DNA of 53,166 bases from Tessaracoccus sp. SD287. Lineage in GTDB: Bacteria; Actinomycetota; Actinomycetes; Propionibacteriales; Propionibacteriaceae. This document shows, piece by piece, positions 8,365 to 18,621 of the stretch. Each line of letters starts with the position of its first letter. The first letter of the stretch is position 1. The stretch lies in NCBI RefSeq assembly GCF_017355265.1, contig NZ_JADIJQ010000018.1:1-53166 (forward strand). The letters are read 5' to 3'. The translations under genes and the position numbers were made by a program. Under the pieces are notes generated by a model. The model saw nothing but the letters and a program-made list of their open reading frames with translations, did no database searches and was not told the origin of the DNA.

Positions 8365-8411
8365 CAGGACCCCATTCGCCTGACAGGACCCGATTCGCCT
8401 AACAGGACCCC
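8355..8411. repeat. Three tandem 19-bp repeats at the nadE stop
   Basis: Copies of attcgcctgacaggacccc at 8355-8373, 8374-8392 and 8393-8411. Copy 2 differs at its last base; copy 3 has TAA for TGA. The first copy contains the last nadE codons and its stop, so slippage has copied the stop region. It ends 23 bases before the next gene. Confidence 0.9.
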
Positions 8412-8434
8412 GGTGGGCGGGCAAGCTGTGTCTC

Positions 8435-9505
8435 GTGTCCCCTCGCACCCGCCTTTTCGGCCTGCTGGCTGCTGCCGCACTCCTGTTGACCACGACGCTG
8501 TTCGCAGCGCCTGCCCATGCCGCCCCACTGCGCTATGCCGCCCTGGGTGACTCCTATTCCGCCGGCGTCGGTGCCGGTGGCTCCATCAACGACTGCTACC
8601 AGTCGGCCAAGGGCTACCCCGCGCTGGTGGCCCAGTCGGCCGGCTGGACCCTGGACTACCGCGCCTGCTCCGGTGCCGTCATCGCCGACGTCCGCACCAC
8701 CCAGTTGGCCGGGGTCTGGTCGACGACCAACAAGGTCACCGTCTCGGCGGGCGGCAACGACATTGGTTTCGCCGACGCCCTGCTCGAATGCGCGAAGCCG
8801 GGTTGGATGAGCAACTGCAACGCCAAGCTCGACACCGCCGCCGCACTCATCAACGGCACCCTGCCGGGTCGGCTGGACGGCCTCTACGGCGCCATCCGGG
8901 CCGAGGCGCCGAACGCGCAGGTCGTCGCCGTGGGCTACCCGCGCCTGTTCAACGGCACCGACTGCAATGTCCTGACCTTCTTCAGTGGGGCCGAGATGGG
9001 CCGCGCCAACCAGTTGGCCGACCAGTTGAACACGGTCACCCGCACCCGGGCGTCGGCCAGGGGGGTCGGCTTCGCCGACCCGCGGGCCGCCTTCACCGGT
9101 CACGCCTGGTGCGATGCGCAGGCCTGGATCAACGGCCCCAGCTGGAACCTGACCGACTCCTACCACCCGAATGCGGCCGGTAACGCTGGCTACGCCACCG
9201 TGGTGGGCGCCACGCTGGGGGTGCGCACGGTGACCTCGACGGTGGTGACCACGACCTCGGTCACCACCGAGGTCAGCGCCGAGCAGGCCCGCCGGGTCGT
9301 GCCCGACCTGGCCTCGTCCGAGAACCTGGCCAAGGCGGTCAGGGCAGGCATCGACCCCGGACGGATCCGGGCACTGGATGCCGACCTGCGCTCGGGTGAC
9401 GCGGCGCGCGCCAATCGGGCACTAAAGCAACTGCACGCCCTGGACGCCCAGTTCCAGGCCCGGCAGTCCCTGACCAGCACCGGACCGGTCACCGTCGAGC
9501 GCTGA
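8435..9505 (+). CDS. Secreted SGNH/GDSL-family esterase
   Basis: An exported lipase/esterase-type hydrolase of 356 residues. It has a Sec signal peptide (basic SPRTR, hydrophobic LLAAAALLLTTTLF, then AHAAP cleavage near residue 32). SGNH blocks are present: GDSYSAG (catalytic Ser), SAGGNDIGF (Gly and Asn blocks) and DSYHPN (catalytic Asp/His). Several cysteines (DCYQ, RACSG, ECAK, SNCN, DCNV, WCDA) suggest disulfides, as in actinobacterial secreted esterases. After the catalytic domain (about residue 265) there is a Val/Thr-rich linker and an ~80-residue helical tail of unknown role. Start is GTG 8435; no clear Shine-Dalgarno. The substrate cannot be told from sequence. Confidence 0.88.
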   Translation: MSPRTRLFGLLAAAALLLTTTLFAAPAHAAPLRYAALGDSYSAGVGAGGSINDCYQSAKGYPALVAQSAGWTLDYRACSGAVIADVRTTQLAGVWSTTNKVTVSAGGNDIGFADALLECAKPGWMSNCNAKLDTAAALINGTLPGRLDGLYGAIRAEAPNAQVVAVGYPRLFNGTDCNVLTFFSGAEMGRANQLADQLNTVTRTRASARGVGFADPRAAFTGHAWCDAQAWINGPSWNLTDSYHPNAAGNAGYATVVGATLGVRTVTSTVVTTTSVTTEVSAEQARRVVPDLASSENLAKAVRAGIDPGRIRALDADLRSGDAARANRALKQLHALDAQFQARQSLTSTGPVTVER

Positions 9506-9549
9506 GCCCGTCGTCCCGCCCCCACGGCACAGATACCAAGCTTGCGCCG

Positions 9550-9633
9550 ATCTACCCAGCCTCCTCGCACCTACCCGGCTTCCGTGGATTTACCCGGGAT
9601 GCATTCCGGGTAAATCGGTGCACCCCGGGTATC
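9550..9633. repeat. Intergenic hairpin-repeat cluster, locus A
   Basis: Three ctACCCgg-type units (9550, 9570, 9589) face two CCGGGTA-type units (9606, 9624), spaced about 19 bases. The central pair forms an inverted repeat: GATTTACCCGG (9587-9597) and CCGGGTAAATC (9606-9616). The same family recurs near 35.5 and 37.1-37.4 kb. Confidence 0.75.
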
Positions 9634-9733
9634 TGGCGGGCCGCGCCCGACGGATCCGGTCTGGATCGTCAGTGGGCCCGGGGTGGCAGAGCCCAGCGAC
9701 CGGGGGACGATGTGCCGCCGCCCGCGTGGCCCC

Positions 9734-9739
9734 TAGCCT
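9734..9739 (+). promoter_or_regulatory. -10 box of leaderless promoter
   Basis: TAGCCT, 6 bases before the ATG at 9746, with no Shine-Dalgarno; leaderless layout. Confidence 0.5.
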
Positions 9740-9745
9740 CATGGC

Positions 9746-10393
9746 ATGGATCAGACCCCTCGACGCTGGTTGCAAGCCCTTGGCTGGGCCGTCGTCCTGG
9801 GGGTGGTCGCCCTGCTGACGAACCTGACGACGGTGGCCCAGCACTCGGGGGCGGACCCCACCCTGCTGGCCGTGCGGTTCAGCATCAGCCGGGTCGCCAA
9901 TGCCGGGGTGGTCTGGGCCGGTATCTCGGTGCTGGCGGGATGGATCGTGCGGCGTCCTTGGCAGGCCTGCCTGGCCGGTCTGGCCGCCGGTGAACTGGCG
10001 TTGGCCACTCACTACGGGCTCGGACGCCTGCTGGCGGCACCGACCTCGGTGGTGGAAGGCAACGAGATGTGGTTCCTGGCCGCGGCACTGTGCGGTGCCC
10101 CGCTCGGCCTGGTCGGCGCACTGGTGCGCCACCGCGGGCTGCTCGGGCGGCTGGCCGGCTGCGTCGTCCCGGTGGGTGCCATTGCCGAACCGTTCGTCCG
10201 TGGCTCGTTCACGATGCCCGCCATACTGCCCTGGCCCGACCGGGTCTCGTCGGTGGCGAGCGGCGTGGTGCTCCTGGTGGGTGGTCTGCTCATGCTCGTC
10301 CTGACCTGGCGCTGGCAGTCCGAGCACCGACGTGTGCGAGACGCTGCGCCGATCGGGAACAACCCTGAGAAAACCATGGTTGAGTCGATGTGA
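9746..10393 (+). CDS. Small multi-pass membrane protein (possibly DUF6518-like)
   Basis: A 215-residue hydrophobic protein with about six predicted membrane segments: LGWAVVLGVVALL, AGVVWAGISVLAGWIV, ACLAGLAAGELALA, MWFLAAALCGAPLGLVGAL, a short LAGCVVPVGA stretch, and VLLVGGLLMLVLTW. It ends in a polar cytosolic tail. The general layout resembles actinobacterial DUF6518 membrane proteins, but I am not sure. No catalytic motif is seen. Its stop codon lies inside the first HAIR operator of dnaK, so heat-shock repressor binding overlaps its 3' end. Confidence 0.7.
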   Translation: MDQTPRRWLQALGWAVVLGVVALLTNLTTVAQHSGADPTLLAVRFSISRVANAGVVWAGISVLAGWIVRRPWQACLAGLAAGELALATHYGLGRLLAAPTSVVEGNEMWFLAAALCGAPLGLVGALVRHRGLLGRLAGCVVPVGAIAEPFVRGSFTMPAILPWPDRVSSVASGVVLLVGGLLMLVLTWRWQSEHRRVRDAAPIGNNPEKTMVESM

Positions 10394-10399
10394 CTCAAC
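10379..10399. promoter_or_regulatory. HAIR element 1 (HspR operator)
   Basis: GTTGAGT-N7-ACTCAAC, a perfect inverted repeat matching the HAIR consensus CTTGAGT-N7-ACTCAAG bound by HspR. It overlaps the stop codon of the upstream membrane protein (10391-10393). Confidence 0.92.
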
Positions 10400-10404
10400 T
10401 CTGA

Positions 10405-10434
10405 CTTGAGCGAGATCGGCTCACGGTCTAAAGT
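10405..10434 (+). promoter_or_regulatory. dnaK promoter overlapped by HAIR element 2
   Basis: A second HAIR (CTTGAGC-N7-GCTCACG, 10405-10425) covers a -35 hexamer TTGAGC (10406-10411). A -10 TAAAGT (10429-10434) follows at 17-base spacing. A further half site GTTGAGT follows at 10433-10439. HspR bound here would block RNA polymerase at dnaK; hspR is the fourth gene of the operon, so the circuit is autoregulatory. Confidence 0.85.
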
Positions 10435-10506
10435 TGAGTCCGTCAGACGCAAGCAGGTGGGGTTCATGCCCTGCCGCGCTTCCCACCATCATTTGGAGGA
10501 AACACC

Positions 10507-12372
<1,866 letters not shown>

Positions 12373-12410
12373 TCTAGCCTCGGACCTGAGGGTCCATGGC
12401 ACCAGTTCAC

Positions 12411-12443
12411 GGGGGGTCGGCGTCCAGCCGACGCCGGCCCCCC
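12411..12443 (+). terminator. dnaK-grpE intercistronic hairpin
   Basis: GGGGGGTCGGCGTC (12411-12424), loop cagcc, GACGCCGGCCCCCC (12430-12443): a 14-bp stem with one G-U pair and no U tract. It lies between dnaK and grpE in one operon, so it more likely attenuates, or protects the dnaK message 3' end, than terminates fully. That would fit DnaK being needed in excess over GrpE/DnaJ. Confidence 0.7.
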
Positions 12444-12476
12444 ACGTCCCCGTCACCCCCTGAGCGAAGGAGCACC

Positions 12477-13067
12477 ATGAGCACCAACACTTTCCCCGAG
12501 GACCGTCCCGCCGACGTTCCCACCGAGGACCTGACTGCCGAGGCCGAGGTGTCCACCGAGGAGCCCATGGGCGGCCCCATCGTCGACGTCGAGCCGCCGG
12601 CGGCCGAGAACCAGCAGGACCCCCAGCAGCGCATCTCGGAGTTGGAGGAGAGGCTCGCCGAGCGCACCACCGACCTGCAGCGTCTGGGCGCGGAGTACGT
12701 CAACTACAAGAAGCGGGTCGACCGTGATCGGGCGCAGGCCCGGCAGGCCGGTGTCGAGGTCGTCGTCAATGACCTGCTGCCGGTGCTGGACAGCATCGAC
12801 CTGGCCCGTCAGCACGACGACGTCACCGAGGGCTTCCAGATGGTTGCCGACGAACTGACCCGCATCACCACCAAGCATGGACTCGTGTCCTTCGGTCAGG
12901 TGGGCGAGCCGTTCGACCCGAACTTCCACGAGGCCCTGATGCACGCGCCCCTGGAGGGTGAGGCCGAGGTCGAGGTGACCACCGTGTCGCAGGTCATCCA
13001 GACCGGCTACCGTCTGCACGACCGCGTTGTCCGTCCGGCCCGGGTCGCCGTGGCCGACCCCGCCTGA
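12477..13067 (+). CDS. grpE: Nucleotide exchange factor GrpE
   Basis: GrpE releases ADP from DnaK. The 196-residue protein has a disordered acidic N-terminus, a long coiled coil ([20 protein letters not shown] and on to [10 protein letters not shown]), and the C-terminal beta domain with [13 protein letters not shown] and [21 protein letters not shown]. The start at 12477 has AAGGAG six bases upstream; the frame is open further upstream, but that portion is intergenic hairpin sequence. Second gene of the dnaK-grpE-dnaJ-hspR operon. Confidence 0.97.
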   Translation: MSTNTFPEDRPADVPTEDLTAEAEVSTEEPMGGPIVDVEPPAAENQQDPQQRISELEERLAERTTDLQRLGAEYVNYKKRVDRDRAQARQAGVEVVVNDLLPVLDSIDLARQHDDVTEGFQMVADELTRITTKHGLVSFGQVGEPFDPNFHEALMHAPLEGEAEVEVTTVSQVIQTGYRLHDRVVRPARVAVADPA

Positions 13068-13101
13068 ACCACGACCAGCACGTCCACCAGAGGAGGCGAC
13101 C

Positions 13102-14259
13102 ATGAGCACCAAGGATTGGCTTGAGAAGGACTACTACAAGGTGCTGGGCGTCTCCAAGGACGCGAAGCCCGACGAGATCAAGAAGGCCTTCCGCAAGCTC
13201 GCCCGCGCCAACCACCCCGACCAGAACCAGGGTGACAAGGCGGCCGAGAAGCGCTTCAAGGAGATCTCGGAGGCCAACTCCGTCCTGAGCGACGCGGCCA
13301 AGCGCAAGGAGTACGACCAGCAGCGCAGCCTGTTCGGTGGCGGCGGCTTCCGCTTCCCCACCGGCGGCGGGGCCGGTGGGGCGGGACCCACCAGCGTCAA
13401 CGACCTGTTCCGGCACGCCGCCTCGTCGGGTGACGCCAACTTCGGTGACATCTTCGGCAACCTGTTCAACACCGGGCCGGCGCCGCGTCGCAACGTGCGC
13501 AACCCGCGTCGCGGCAGCGACGTCGAGGGTGAGGTGACCATCGACTTCACCGAGGCCATCGAGGGCGTGACCGTCGGCGTGCAGATGGTCTCCGACCAGG
13601 CCTGTGCCGCCTGCCGGGGCACCGGCGCGAAGGCGGGCACCATGCCCAGGGTGTGCACCACCTGCCAGGGTTCGGGGATGCAGGCATCCCAGGCCGGGGG
13701 AGTCTTCTCCGTCACCGAGCCCTGCAGGGACTGCAAGGGCCGCGGCATGATCGTCGAGAACCCGTGCGAGGTCTGCCACGGCTCCGGACGGGGCCGCTCC
13801 TCGAAGACCATGCAGGTGCGGGTGCCGGCCGGTGTCACCGACGGCCAGCGCATCCGCGTCAAGGGCAAGGGCGGTCCCGGCGAGAACGGTGGCGCCGCCG
13901 GAGACCTGTACGTGCTGGTCCATGTCCGCCCGCACCGACTGTTCGGCCGCAAGGACGACAACCTGACCATTGACGTGCCCGTCACCTTCGCGGAGGCCTC
14001 CCTGGGTGCCACCATCGAGGTGCCCACCCTGAACGGGCCGTCGGTGAAGTTGAAGCTCGCCGCCGGCACCCCCAACGGACGCACCCTGAGGGTGCGCGGC
14101 AAGGGAGCGGTCAAGGCGAACGGCACCCGCGGCGACCTGCTGGTCACTGTCCAGGTGGAGGTTCCCGAACACCTGAGCGAGGCCGCGAAGAAGGCGCTGG
14201 ACGACTATTCCCGGGCGGTTGGCGAGACCAACCCGCGAGCTGACCTGTTCGGCGGTTGA
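13102..14259 (+). CDS. dnaJ: Chaperone DnaJ (type I Hsp40)
   Basis: Co-chaperone that stimulates the DnaK ATPase and delivers substrates. The 385-residue type I DnaJ has a J domain at about residues 10-75 ([15 protein letters not shown] motif in NHPDQ), a Gly/Phe-rich linker ([13 protein letters not shown]), and four zinc-binding CxxCxGxG repeats: [32 protein letters not shown]. The C-terminal substrate domains follow, with [19 protein letters not shown]. Start ATG 13102 has AGAGGAGG upstream; the frame extends upstream into grpE but without homology. This is the HspR-operon DnaJ1-type copy. Confidence 0.98.
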   Translation: MSTKDWLEKDYYKVLGVSKDAKPDEIKKAFRKLARANHPDQNQGDKAAEKRFKEISEANSVLSDAAKRKEYDQQRSLFGGGGFRFPTGGGAGGAGPTSVNDLFRHAASSGDANFGDIFGNLFNTGPAPRRNVRNPRRGSDVEGEVTIDFTEAIEGVTVGVQMVSDQACAACRGTGAKAGTMPRVCTTCQGSGMQASQAGGVFSVTEPCRDCKGRGMIVENPCEVCHGSGRGRSSKTMQVRVPAGVTDGQRIRVKGKGGPGENGGAAGDLYVLVHVRPHRLFGRKDDNLTIDVPVTFAEASLGATIEVPTLNGPSVKLKLAAGTPNGRTLRVRGKGAVKANGTRGDLLVTVQVEVPEHLSEAAKKALDDYSRAVGETNPRADLFGG

Positions 14260-14260
14260 C

Positions 14261-14677
14261 ATGAGTTCCCAGGTGCAGATCATCGACCACGACGCGGCCA
14301 TCTTCACCATCTCGGTGGCGGCGAACCTGGCCGGCATGCACCCGCAGACGCTGCGCACCTATGACCGCCTCGGGCTGGTCGAGCCGCGCCGCGCCAAGGG
14401 TCGGGGCCGACGGTACTCACCCCGCGACGTGGCCAAGCTGCGGCTCATCCAGCACCTGAGCCAGAACGAGGGCATCAACCTCAACGGCATCCAGCGGATT
14501 CTGGAGATGGATGCCGAGAACGAGCGCCTGCGCGAGCAGTTGGCGCGGGTGGCCGAGCAACGTGACGACGCCCTGGCGCGGGTGAGCCATGCCCGGGTGT
14601 TCACCGCCGAGGCCTCCGGCGCGGTGCACCTCGGACGGGTGCGCCGCGGCCAGTTGGCGCTGCCCGGCCGTCGCTGA
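14261..14677 (+). CDS. hspR: Heat-shock repressor HspR (MerR family)
   Basis: Repressor of the dnaK operon that binds HAIR inverted repeats and, in Streptomyces, needs DnaK as co-repressor. The 138-residue protein has a MerR-type winged helix-turn-helix: FTISVAANLAGMHPQTLRTY, then DRLGLVEPRRAKGRGRRYS and DVAKLRLIQHLSQNEGINLN. A coiled-coil dimerisation helix follows (ENERLREQLARVAEQRDDALARV, about residues 87-109). It starts 1 base after the dnaJ stop with no Shine-Dalgarno of its own, so it is probably translationally coupled. Confidence 0.97.
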   Translation: MSSQVQIIDHDAAIFTISVAANLAGMHPQTLRTYDRLGLVEPRRAKGRGRRYSPRDVAKLRLIQHLSQNEGINLNGIQRILEMDAENERLREQLARVAEQRDDALARVSHARVFTAEASGAVHLGRVRRGQLALPGRR

Positions 14678-14790
14678 GGGCTGGCAGACCGTCTTTGCTG
14701 AGGAGCGCCGAAAGATATCAGGTGAAATGGCTGAGTATCGGTATTTGGGCTAGTCAGAGCGTCCGGCTTCTGGTATGTGCCGCCATGGCG

Positions 14791-14796
14791 TAGGGT
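14791..14796 (+). promoter_or_regulatory. Putative -10 box of VCBS-protein gene
   Basis: TAGGGT, 33 bases before the ATG at 14830, giving a short leader that includes the AAGGA ribosome-binding site at 14821. No convincing -35 seen. Confidence 0.4.
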
Positions 14797-14829
14797 GCTC
14801 GGTGTTCCCGATCCCCTCCGAAGGACACC

Positions 14830-15795
14830 ATGAAGAAGTTCCTGCGCACCCTGACCATCGCTGCCGTCGCTGCGGCCGCGTCCGTCGTCCCCGTCCTCAC
14901 CAGCGCGCCGGTCGCCAGCGCCGCCTATTCCGGTGCCCTGGGTGACCTGGACGGTGATGGCAAGGCTGATGTCGTCGCCGTCGTCTCACCCACCCGGTGG
15001 AGCAAGACCAACCCGCGCCGCGGCGCCACCGACTACTTCACGTCCAACTATGTCAACGGCCAGTACTGGTTCATGGACCTGCACAAGATCACCGATGACA
15101 ACAAGATGTTGATGTGGGCCACCGCGATGGTGCCCACGGTCGACTTCAACGGCGACCGCAAGGCCGACTTCCTGGTCCGGATGAACGGGCAGTTCCACCT
15201 GTACTGGAGCAAGGGCAACGGCCGCTTCACCAAGGGCCCCCAGGTGGGCCGCAACTGGGCCGGCATGGACCAGATCACCTTCGCCGGTGCGCTGAACGGT
15301 GATTCCACCCAGTTCGTGATTGCCCGTCAGACCAACACCGGCAACCTGTTCGCCTACCGCATGGCCGGCAACGGCGCACTGACCTACGCAGGCCAGATCG
15401 GACGAGGCTGGAGCCAGTTCTCGTTCATCATGTCCCCGGGACAGATGATGGGCGACTCCAAGCACGACCTGATGGCCATCGACAAGAAGGGCGGCCTGTG
15501 GTGCTTCCAGGCCCGCGGCGGCGGTCACATCACCAACATGGGCCAGTGCGGCCGCGGCTGGACGAACTTCTCGCACGTGTTCTTCCCCGGCGACATGGAC
15601 GGTGACGGCCGCTACGACCTGGTCGGTGTGAAGAAGCTGACCAAGCCCGACGCCTACGGCAACCCCACCGGCGGTGCCGGTGCGGCCAAGGAGGACAAGG
15701 CACCGCTGTACGTCTACAAGAACAATGGCGGCGGCACCTGGGGCCAGGCCAAGATGATCGGTTACGACTTCTACCAGTACGACATCATCGCCTGA
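14830..15795 (+). CDS. Secreted FG-GAP/VCBS-repeat protein
   Basis: A 321-residue exported protein. The signal peptide runs MKKFLRTLTIAAVAAAASVV to a likely cleavage after VASA (residue ~32). The mature part is built from FG-GAP/VCBS-type beta-propeller repeats with calcium-binding Asp loops: GDLDGDGKADVV, VDFNGDRKADFLV, GDMDGDGRYDLVGV, and weaker GDSKHDLMA. Aromatic-rich repeat segments (GRNWAGMDQITFAG, GRGWSQFSFIMSPGQ, GRGWTNFSHVFFPGD) recur about every 55-60 residues, suggesting four to five blades. No catalytic domain is attached. Role unknown, probably extracellular binding. Monocistronic, with a strong terminator after it. Confidence 0.85.
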   Translation: MKKFLRTLTIAAVAAAASVVPVLTSAPVASAAYSGALGDLDGDGKADVVAVVSPTRWSKTNPRRGATDYFTSNYVNGQYWFMDLHKITDDNKMLMWATAMVPTVDFNGDRKADFLVRMNGQFHLYWSKGNGRFTKGPQVGRNWAGMDQITFAGALNGDSTQFVIARQTNTGNLFAYRMAGNGALTYAGQIGRGWSQFSFIMSPGQMMGDSKHDLMAIDKKGGLWCFQARGGGHITNMGQCGRGWTNFSHVFFPGDMDGDGRYDLVGVKKLTKPDAYGNPTGGAGAAKEDKAPLYVYKNNGGGTWGQAKMIGYDFYQYDIIA

Positions 15796-15812
15796 GTCGC
15801 TTCACCACCCGG

Positions 15813-15858
15813 ACAGTGGCTGGTTTCCCCCTGACTACGGGGTGGAACCAGCCACTGT
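15813..15858. terminator. Bidirectional hairpin terminator
   Basis: Arms ACAGTGGCTGGTT and AACCAGCCACTGT are perfectly complementary, extended inward by CCCC/GGGG across a short loop. The hairpin sits between the convergent VCBS-protein gene and the PfkB kinase gene, so it can serve both. Confidence 0.85.
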
Positions 15859-15875
15859 TGGTCTCTTGTCGGCAC

Positions 15876-16811
15876 TCAGCGGCGGACGTCGACCCCCGCC
15901 GACGCCTCACGGGCCAGCAACTCCTCACGGAACGGCAGGCCCTCCCAGTCGCCGGAGTGGGTCACCGCTGCGGCCCCCATCAGGTTGGCCCGACGCAGTC
16001 GTGCCGCCGGCTCCAGGTCGTCCAGCATCCCGGACACGTAGCCTGCGGTGAACGCGTCGCCGGCACCGACGGGGTCGACCACGACCAGCGCCTCGGTCGG
16101 ACCGTTGAGGACGCCGTCGGGCAGATGCAGCCGGGCACCGGCGCCGCCCAGCTTCACCACGACCTCGCCCACGCCGTGGCTGAACAGGTCGGGCATGGCT
16201 GCACCCAGCAGTTTGAGTTCGTCGGGGGAGCCGATCAGCACGTCGACGCTGTCGAGCATGCCGCTGATCAACTGGCCGGCGGCGTCGGCCGACCACAGCA
16301 GCGAGCGGTGGTTGACGTCGAAGACGACGGTCGCCCCCAGTTCCCGAGCGCGGCGGGCGCAGGCCAGGGTGGCTCGCGCCGGTCCCTCACCCAGAGCCGG
16401 GGTGATGCCCGAGAGCACCACCACCTGCGGCGCGGTGGCCTCGAGCAGGGCCACCACCGATTCCTCCAGCAGTGACGCGGCCGACCCGGCCCGGTGGTAG
16501 TCGACCGCCGCCCCGTACGCCCGGGGCACCAGCAGCATGAAGCCGGTGGGATGGTCCGGGTCCACGCTCACCCCGGACACGTCCACGCCCTCACCGCGCA
16601 CCTGGCGCAGCACCAGACGTCCGTAGGAGTCGTCCCCGACCCGGCTGGCCCAGGCCACCGAATGTCCGAGCCGGGACAACCCGATGGCCACGTTGGATTC
16701 GGCGCCGGCGACGTGCGTGGTCCAGGTGGTGGTGCCGTTGAGGGGCGATGAGGCCCGCAGGCTCATCATTGACTCGCCCATGGTCCAGACCTGTGTGCCA
16801 GCAGTGCTCAT
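15876..16811 (-). CDS. PfkB-family 2-keto-3-deoxy-sugar-acid kinase
   Basis: Ribokinase/PfkB kinase of 311 residues, most likely phosphorylating 2-keto-3-deoxygalactonate (or -gluconate) made by DgoD, to feed the aldolase encoded just upstream. Family motifs: MGESMMSL near the N-terminus, GAESNVAIGLSRLG (36-49), VVFDVNHRSLLW (162-173), and the anion-hole/catalytic DPVGAGDAFTAGY with D252 as base. This is the KdgK type, not the DgoK type of enterobacteria. I chose ATG 16811, whose ATGA overlaps the aldolase stop; an in-frame ATG at 16820 is possible. Last gene of the galactonate operon. Confidence 0.87.
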   Translation of the reverse strand: MSTAGTQVWTMGESMMSLRASSPLNGTTTWTTHVAGAESNVAIGLSRLGHSVAWASRVGDDSYGRLVLRQVRGEGVDVSGVSVDPDHPTGFMLLVPRAYGAAVDYHRAGSAASLLEESVVALLEATAPQVVVLSGITPALGEGPARATLACARRARELGATVVFDVNHRSLLWSADAAGQLISGMLDSVDVLIGSPDELKLLGAAMPDLFSHGVGEVVVKLGGAGARLHLPDGVLNGPTEALVVVDPVGAGDAFTAGYVSGMLDDLEPAARLRRANLMGAAAVTHSGDWEGLPFREELLAREASAGVDVRR

Positions 16812-17464
16812 GCTCGGCATGCTTGCACGAACTCCCTCGCCCGGGTGGCCAGGTCGTCCAATGAGCCGCCGCGGGCAGCGTCACCCATCAGTGGCCCGCC
16901 GATGCCGAAGCCGATGGCACCCACCTGGCGGTACTGCGGGATCTCGGCCAGTCCGACCCCGCCCACTGCCACCAGGGGGATGTGGGGCAGCGGGTCACGC
17001 AGGGCCTTGAAGTGGCTCGGCCCCCCGGAACTGGCGGGGAAGATCTTGACGGCGCTCGCCCCGGCAGCGTCGGCGGCGATGACCTCGGACGCGGTCCAGG
17101 CGCCACCCAGGCTCGGCAGGTGCACACTTGTCGCGGCGGCGATGGCCGGGCAGAGGCCCGGGGTCACGACGAAGGTGGCGCCCGCCTCACTCGCCCGGAC
17201 GACGTCGGCGGCGGTGATGACGGTGCCTGCTCCCACCCACACGCCGTCGGGTGCCTCCGCCGACAGGGTCGCGATCGCGTCGGTGGCGTCCGGGGTGGTC
17301 AGGGTGACCTCGAGCAGTCGCACGCCATGGGCGATCAGGGTGCGGCCGATGGGCAGGGCGAACCCGGCGTCGGCGCAGCGGATGATGGCCACCAGGCCGG
17401 CGTCGCCCAGCACCTGGCGGAAGGTGTCGGGGTCGGGTGGGGGGAGTGGCTGAGGGGTTTCCAT
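16808..17464 (-). CDS. 2-dehydro-3-deoxy-phosphogalactonate/gluconate aldolase
   Basis: Class I KDPG/KDPGal aldolase, which cleaves the 6-phospho-2-keto-3-deoxy acid to pyruvate and glyceraldehyde-3-phosphate. About 218 residues, near the DgoA/Eda length. The Schiff-base lysine is K140 in ASAVKIFPA, the catalytic glutamate E52 lies in RLLEVTLTTPDA, and GAGTVITAADV and VVTPGLCPAI are also family-typical. Operon partners (galactonate dehydratase, PfkB kinase) point to the galactonate route. The start METPQP at 17464 is 2 bases after the dgoD stop; MVIM at 17473 would overlap it. Neither has a clear Shine-Dalgarno, so coupling is likely. Confidence 0.9.
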   Translation of the reverse strand: METPQPLPPPDPDTFRQVLGDAGLVAIIRCADAGFALPIGRTLIAHGVRLLEVTLTTPDATDAIATLSAEAPDGVWVGAGTVITAADVVRASEAGATFVVTPGLCPAIAAATSVHLPSLGGAWTASEVIAADAAGASAVKIFPASSGGPSHFKALRDPLPHIPLVAVGGVGLAEIPQYRQVGAIGFGIGGPLMGDAARGGSLDDLATRAREFVQACRA

Positions 17465-17466
17465 GA

Positions 17467-18618
17467 TCACCATTCTGCGAAGGAACCGTCGGGGTGCAAC
17501 CAGATCGGCCCCCGCCACTGGTGCGGCGTCTCGTCGGCCTTGCGGATCGCCGCCTCGTCCAGGTCGATGCCCAGCCCGGGGGCGTTCCAGCGTTCAATGT
17601 GGCCGTCGGTGCTGGTCAGCACCGACTGGTCGACGACCAGGTCGAGCAGGTCGGCGTCCCGGTTGTAGTGGATGCCCAGGCTCTGCTCCTGGATGACGTG
17701 GTTGCTGGTGGCGAAGCCGACCTGCAGGCAGGCCGCCAGGGCGATCGGGCCGAGCGGGCAGTGCGGTGCCAGCAGGGCGCCGTGGGCGTCGGCCAGTGAG
17801 GCGATCTTGCGGGTCTCGGTGATGCCACCGGCGTGGGAGAGGTCGGGTTGCACGATGGTCACCCCGGCCGCCAGCACCGGCAGGAACTCCTGACGGCTGT
17901 AGAGCCGCTCACCGGTGGCGATGGGCAGGTGCGTGTGCGCCACCAGGTCGGCGTACAGGTGGGAGTTCTCGGGCACGACGGGTTCTTCGATGAACATCGG
18001 CGAGACGTCCTCGAGGCGCTTGATCAGCTGCCTGGCCGCCGGGAAGGACACCCGTCCGTGGAAGTCGATGGCGACGTCTCCGTCGGCGCCCATCACCTCG
18101 CGGGCCGCCTCGGCGCGGGCCACGGCAGCGTCCAGTTCGGCGCGGGTGGCGAGCTTGCCGAGTGCCGGGGTCGCGTTCATCTTGACCGCAGTCAGCCCCG
18201 AGTCGCGGGCCGCGCGGGCAGCATCGGCCACTCCGTCGGGCTGGTCACCGCCGATCCAGCCGTAGACGCGGATGCGGTCGCGCACCGCCCCGCCCAGCAA
18301 CTGGTGCACCGGGGCGCCCAGGCGTTTGCCGAGGATGTCCCACAGCGCCTGGTCGATGCCGGACACGGCGCTGGCCAGGATGGGCCCGCCGCGGTAGAAC
18401 GAGGCATTGGTCATCAACTGCCACAGGTGCTCAATGCGTCCGGGATCCTGGCCGATGGCGGTCTCGGCCAGCTGGTGCACCGCGGTGCGGACCGTCTCGG
18501 AGCGGCCCTCGCAGGTGGCCTCGCCCCAGCCGACCACCCCGTCGGTGGTCTCGACGCGGACGAAGAGCCAGCGCGGGGCGACCAGGAAGGTCTCAATGCG
18601 TGCGATCGTGTCGGTCAA
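17467..18618 (-). CDS. dgoD: D-galactonate dehydratase DgoD
   Basis: Enolase-superfamily enzyme that dehydrates D-galactonate to 2-keto-3-deoxygalactonate, the first step of the De Ley-Doudoroff pathway. The 383-residue protein tracks E. coli DgoD (382 aa) along its whole length. Metal ligands are D185 (in IDFHGRV), E211 (FIEEPV) and E237 (ATGERL). H187 and H286 (LAPHCPLGPIALAA) fit the acid/base pair, and SLGIHYN and the final SFAEW are conserved. The start codon is TTG at 18618, three bases after the upstream permease stop. Confidence 0.95.
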   Translation of the reverse strand: MTDTIARIETFLVAPRWLFVRVETTDGVVGWGEATCEGRSETVRTAVHQLAETAIGQDPGRIEHLWQLMTNASFYRGGPILASAVSGIDQALWDILGKRLGAPVHQLLGGAVRDRIRVYGWIGGDQPDGVADAARAARDSGLTAVKMNATPALGKLATRAELDAAVARAEAAREVMGADGDVAIDFHGRVSFPAARQLIKRLEDVSPMFIEEPVVPENSHLYADLVAHTHLPIATGERLYSRQEFLPVLAAGVTIVQPDLSHAGGITETRKIASLADAHGALLAPHCPLGPIALAACLQVGFATSNHVIQEQSLGIHYNRDADLLDLVVDQSVLTSTDGHIERWNAPGLGIDLDEAAIRKADETPHQWRGPIWLHPDGSFAEW

Positions 18619-18621
18619 CGC

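Noticed and set aside
7447..8493. N-terminal extension of HrpB from the longer open frame
   Set aside because: The extra 349 residues are antisense to nadE; HrpB homology starts at 7446.
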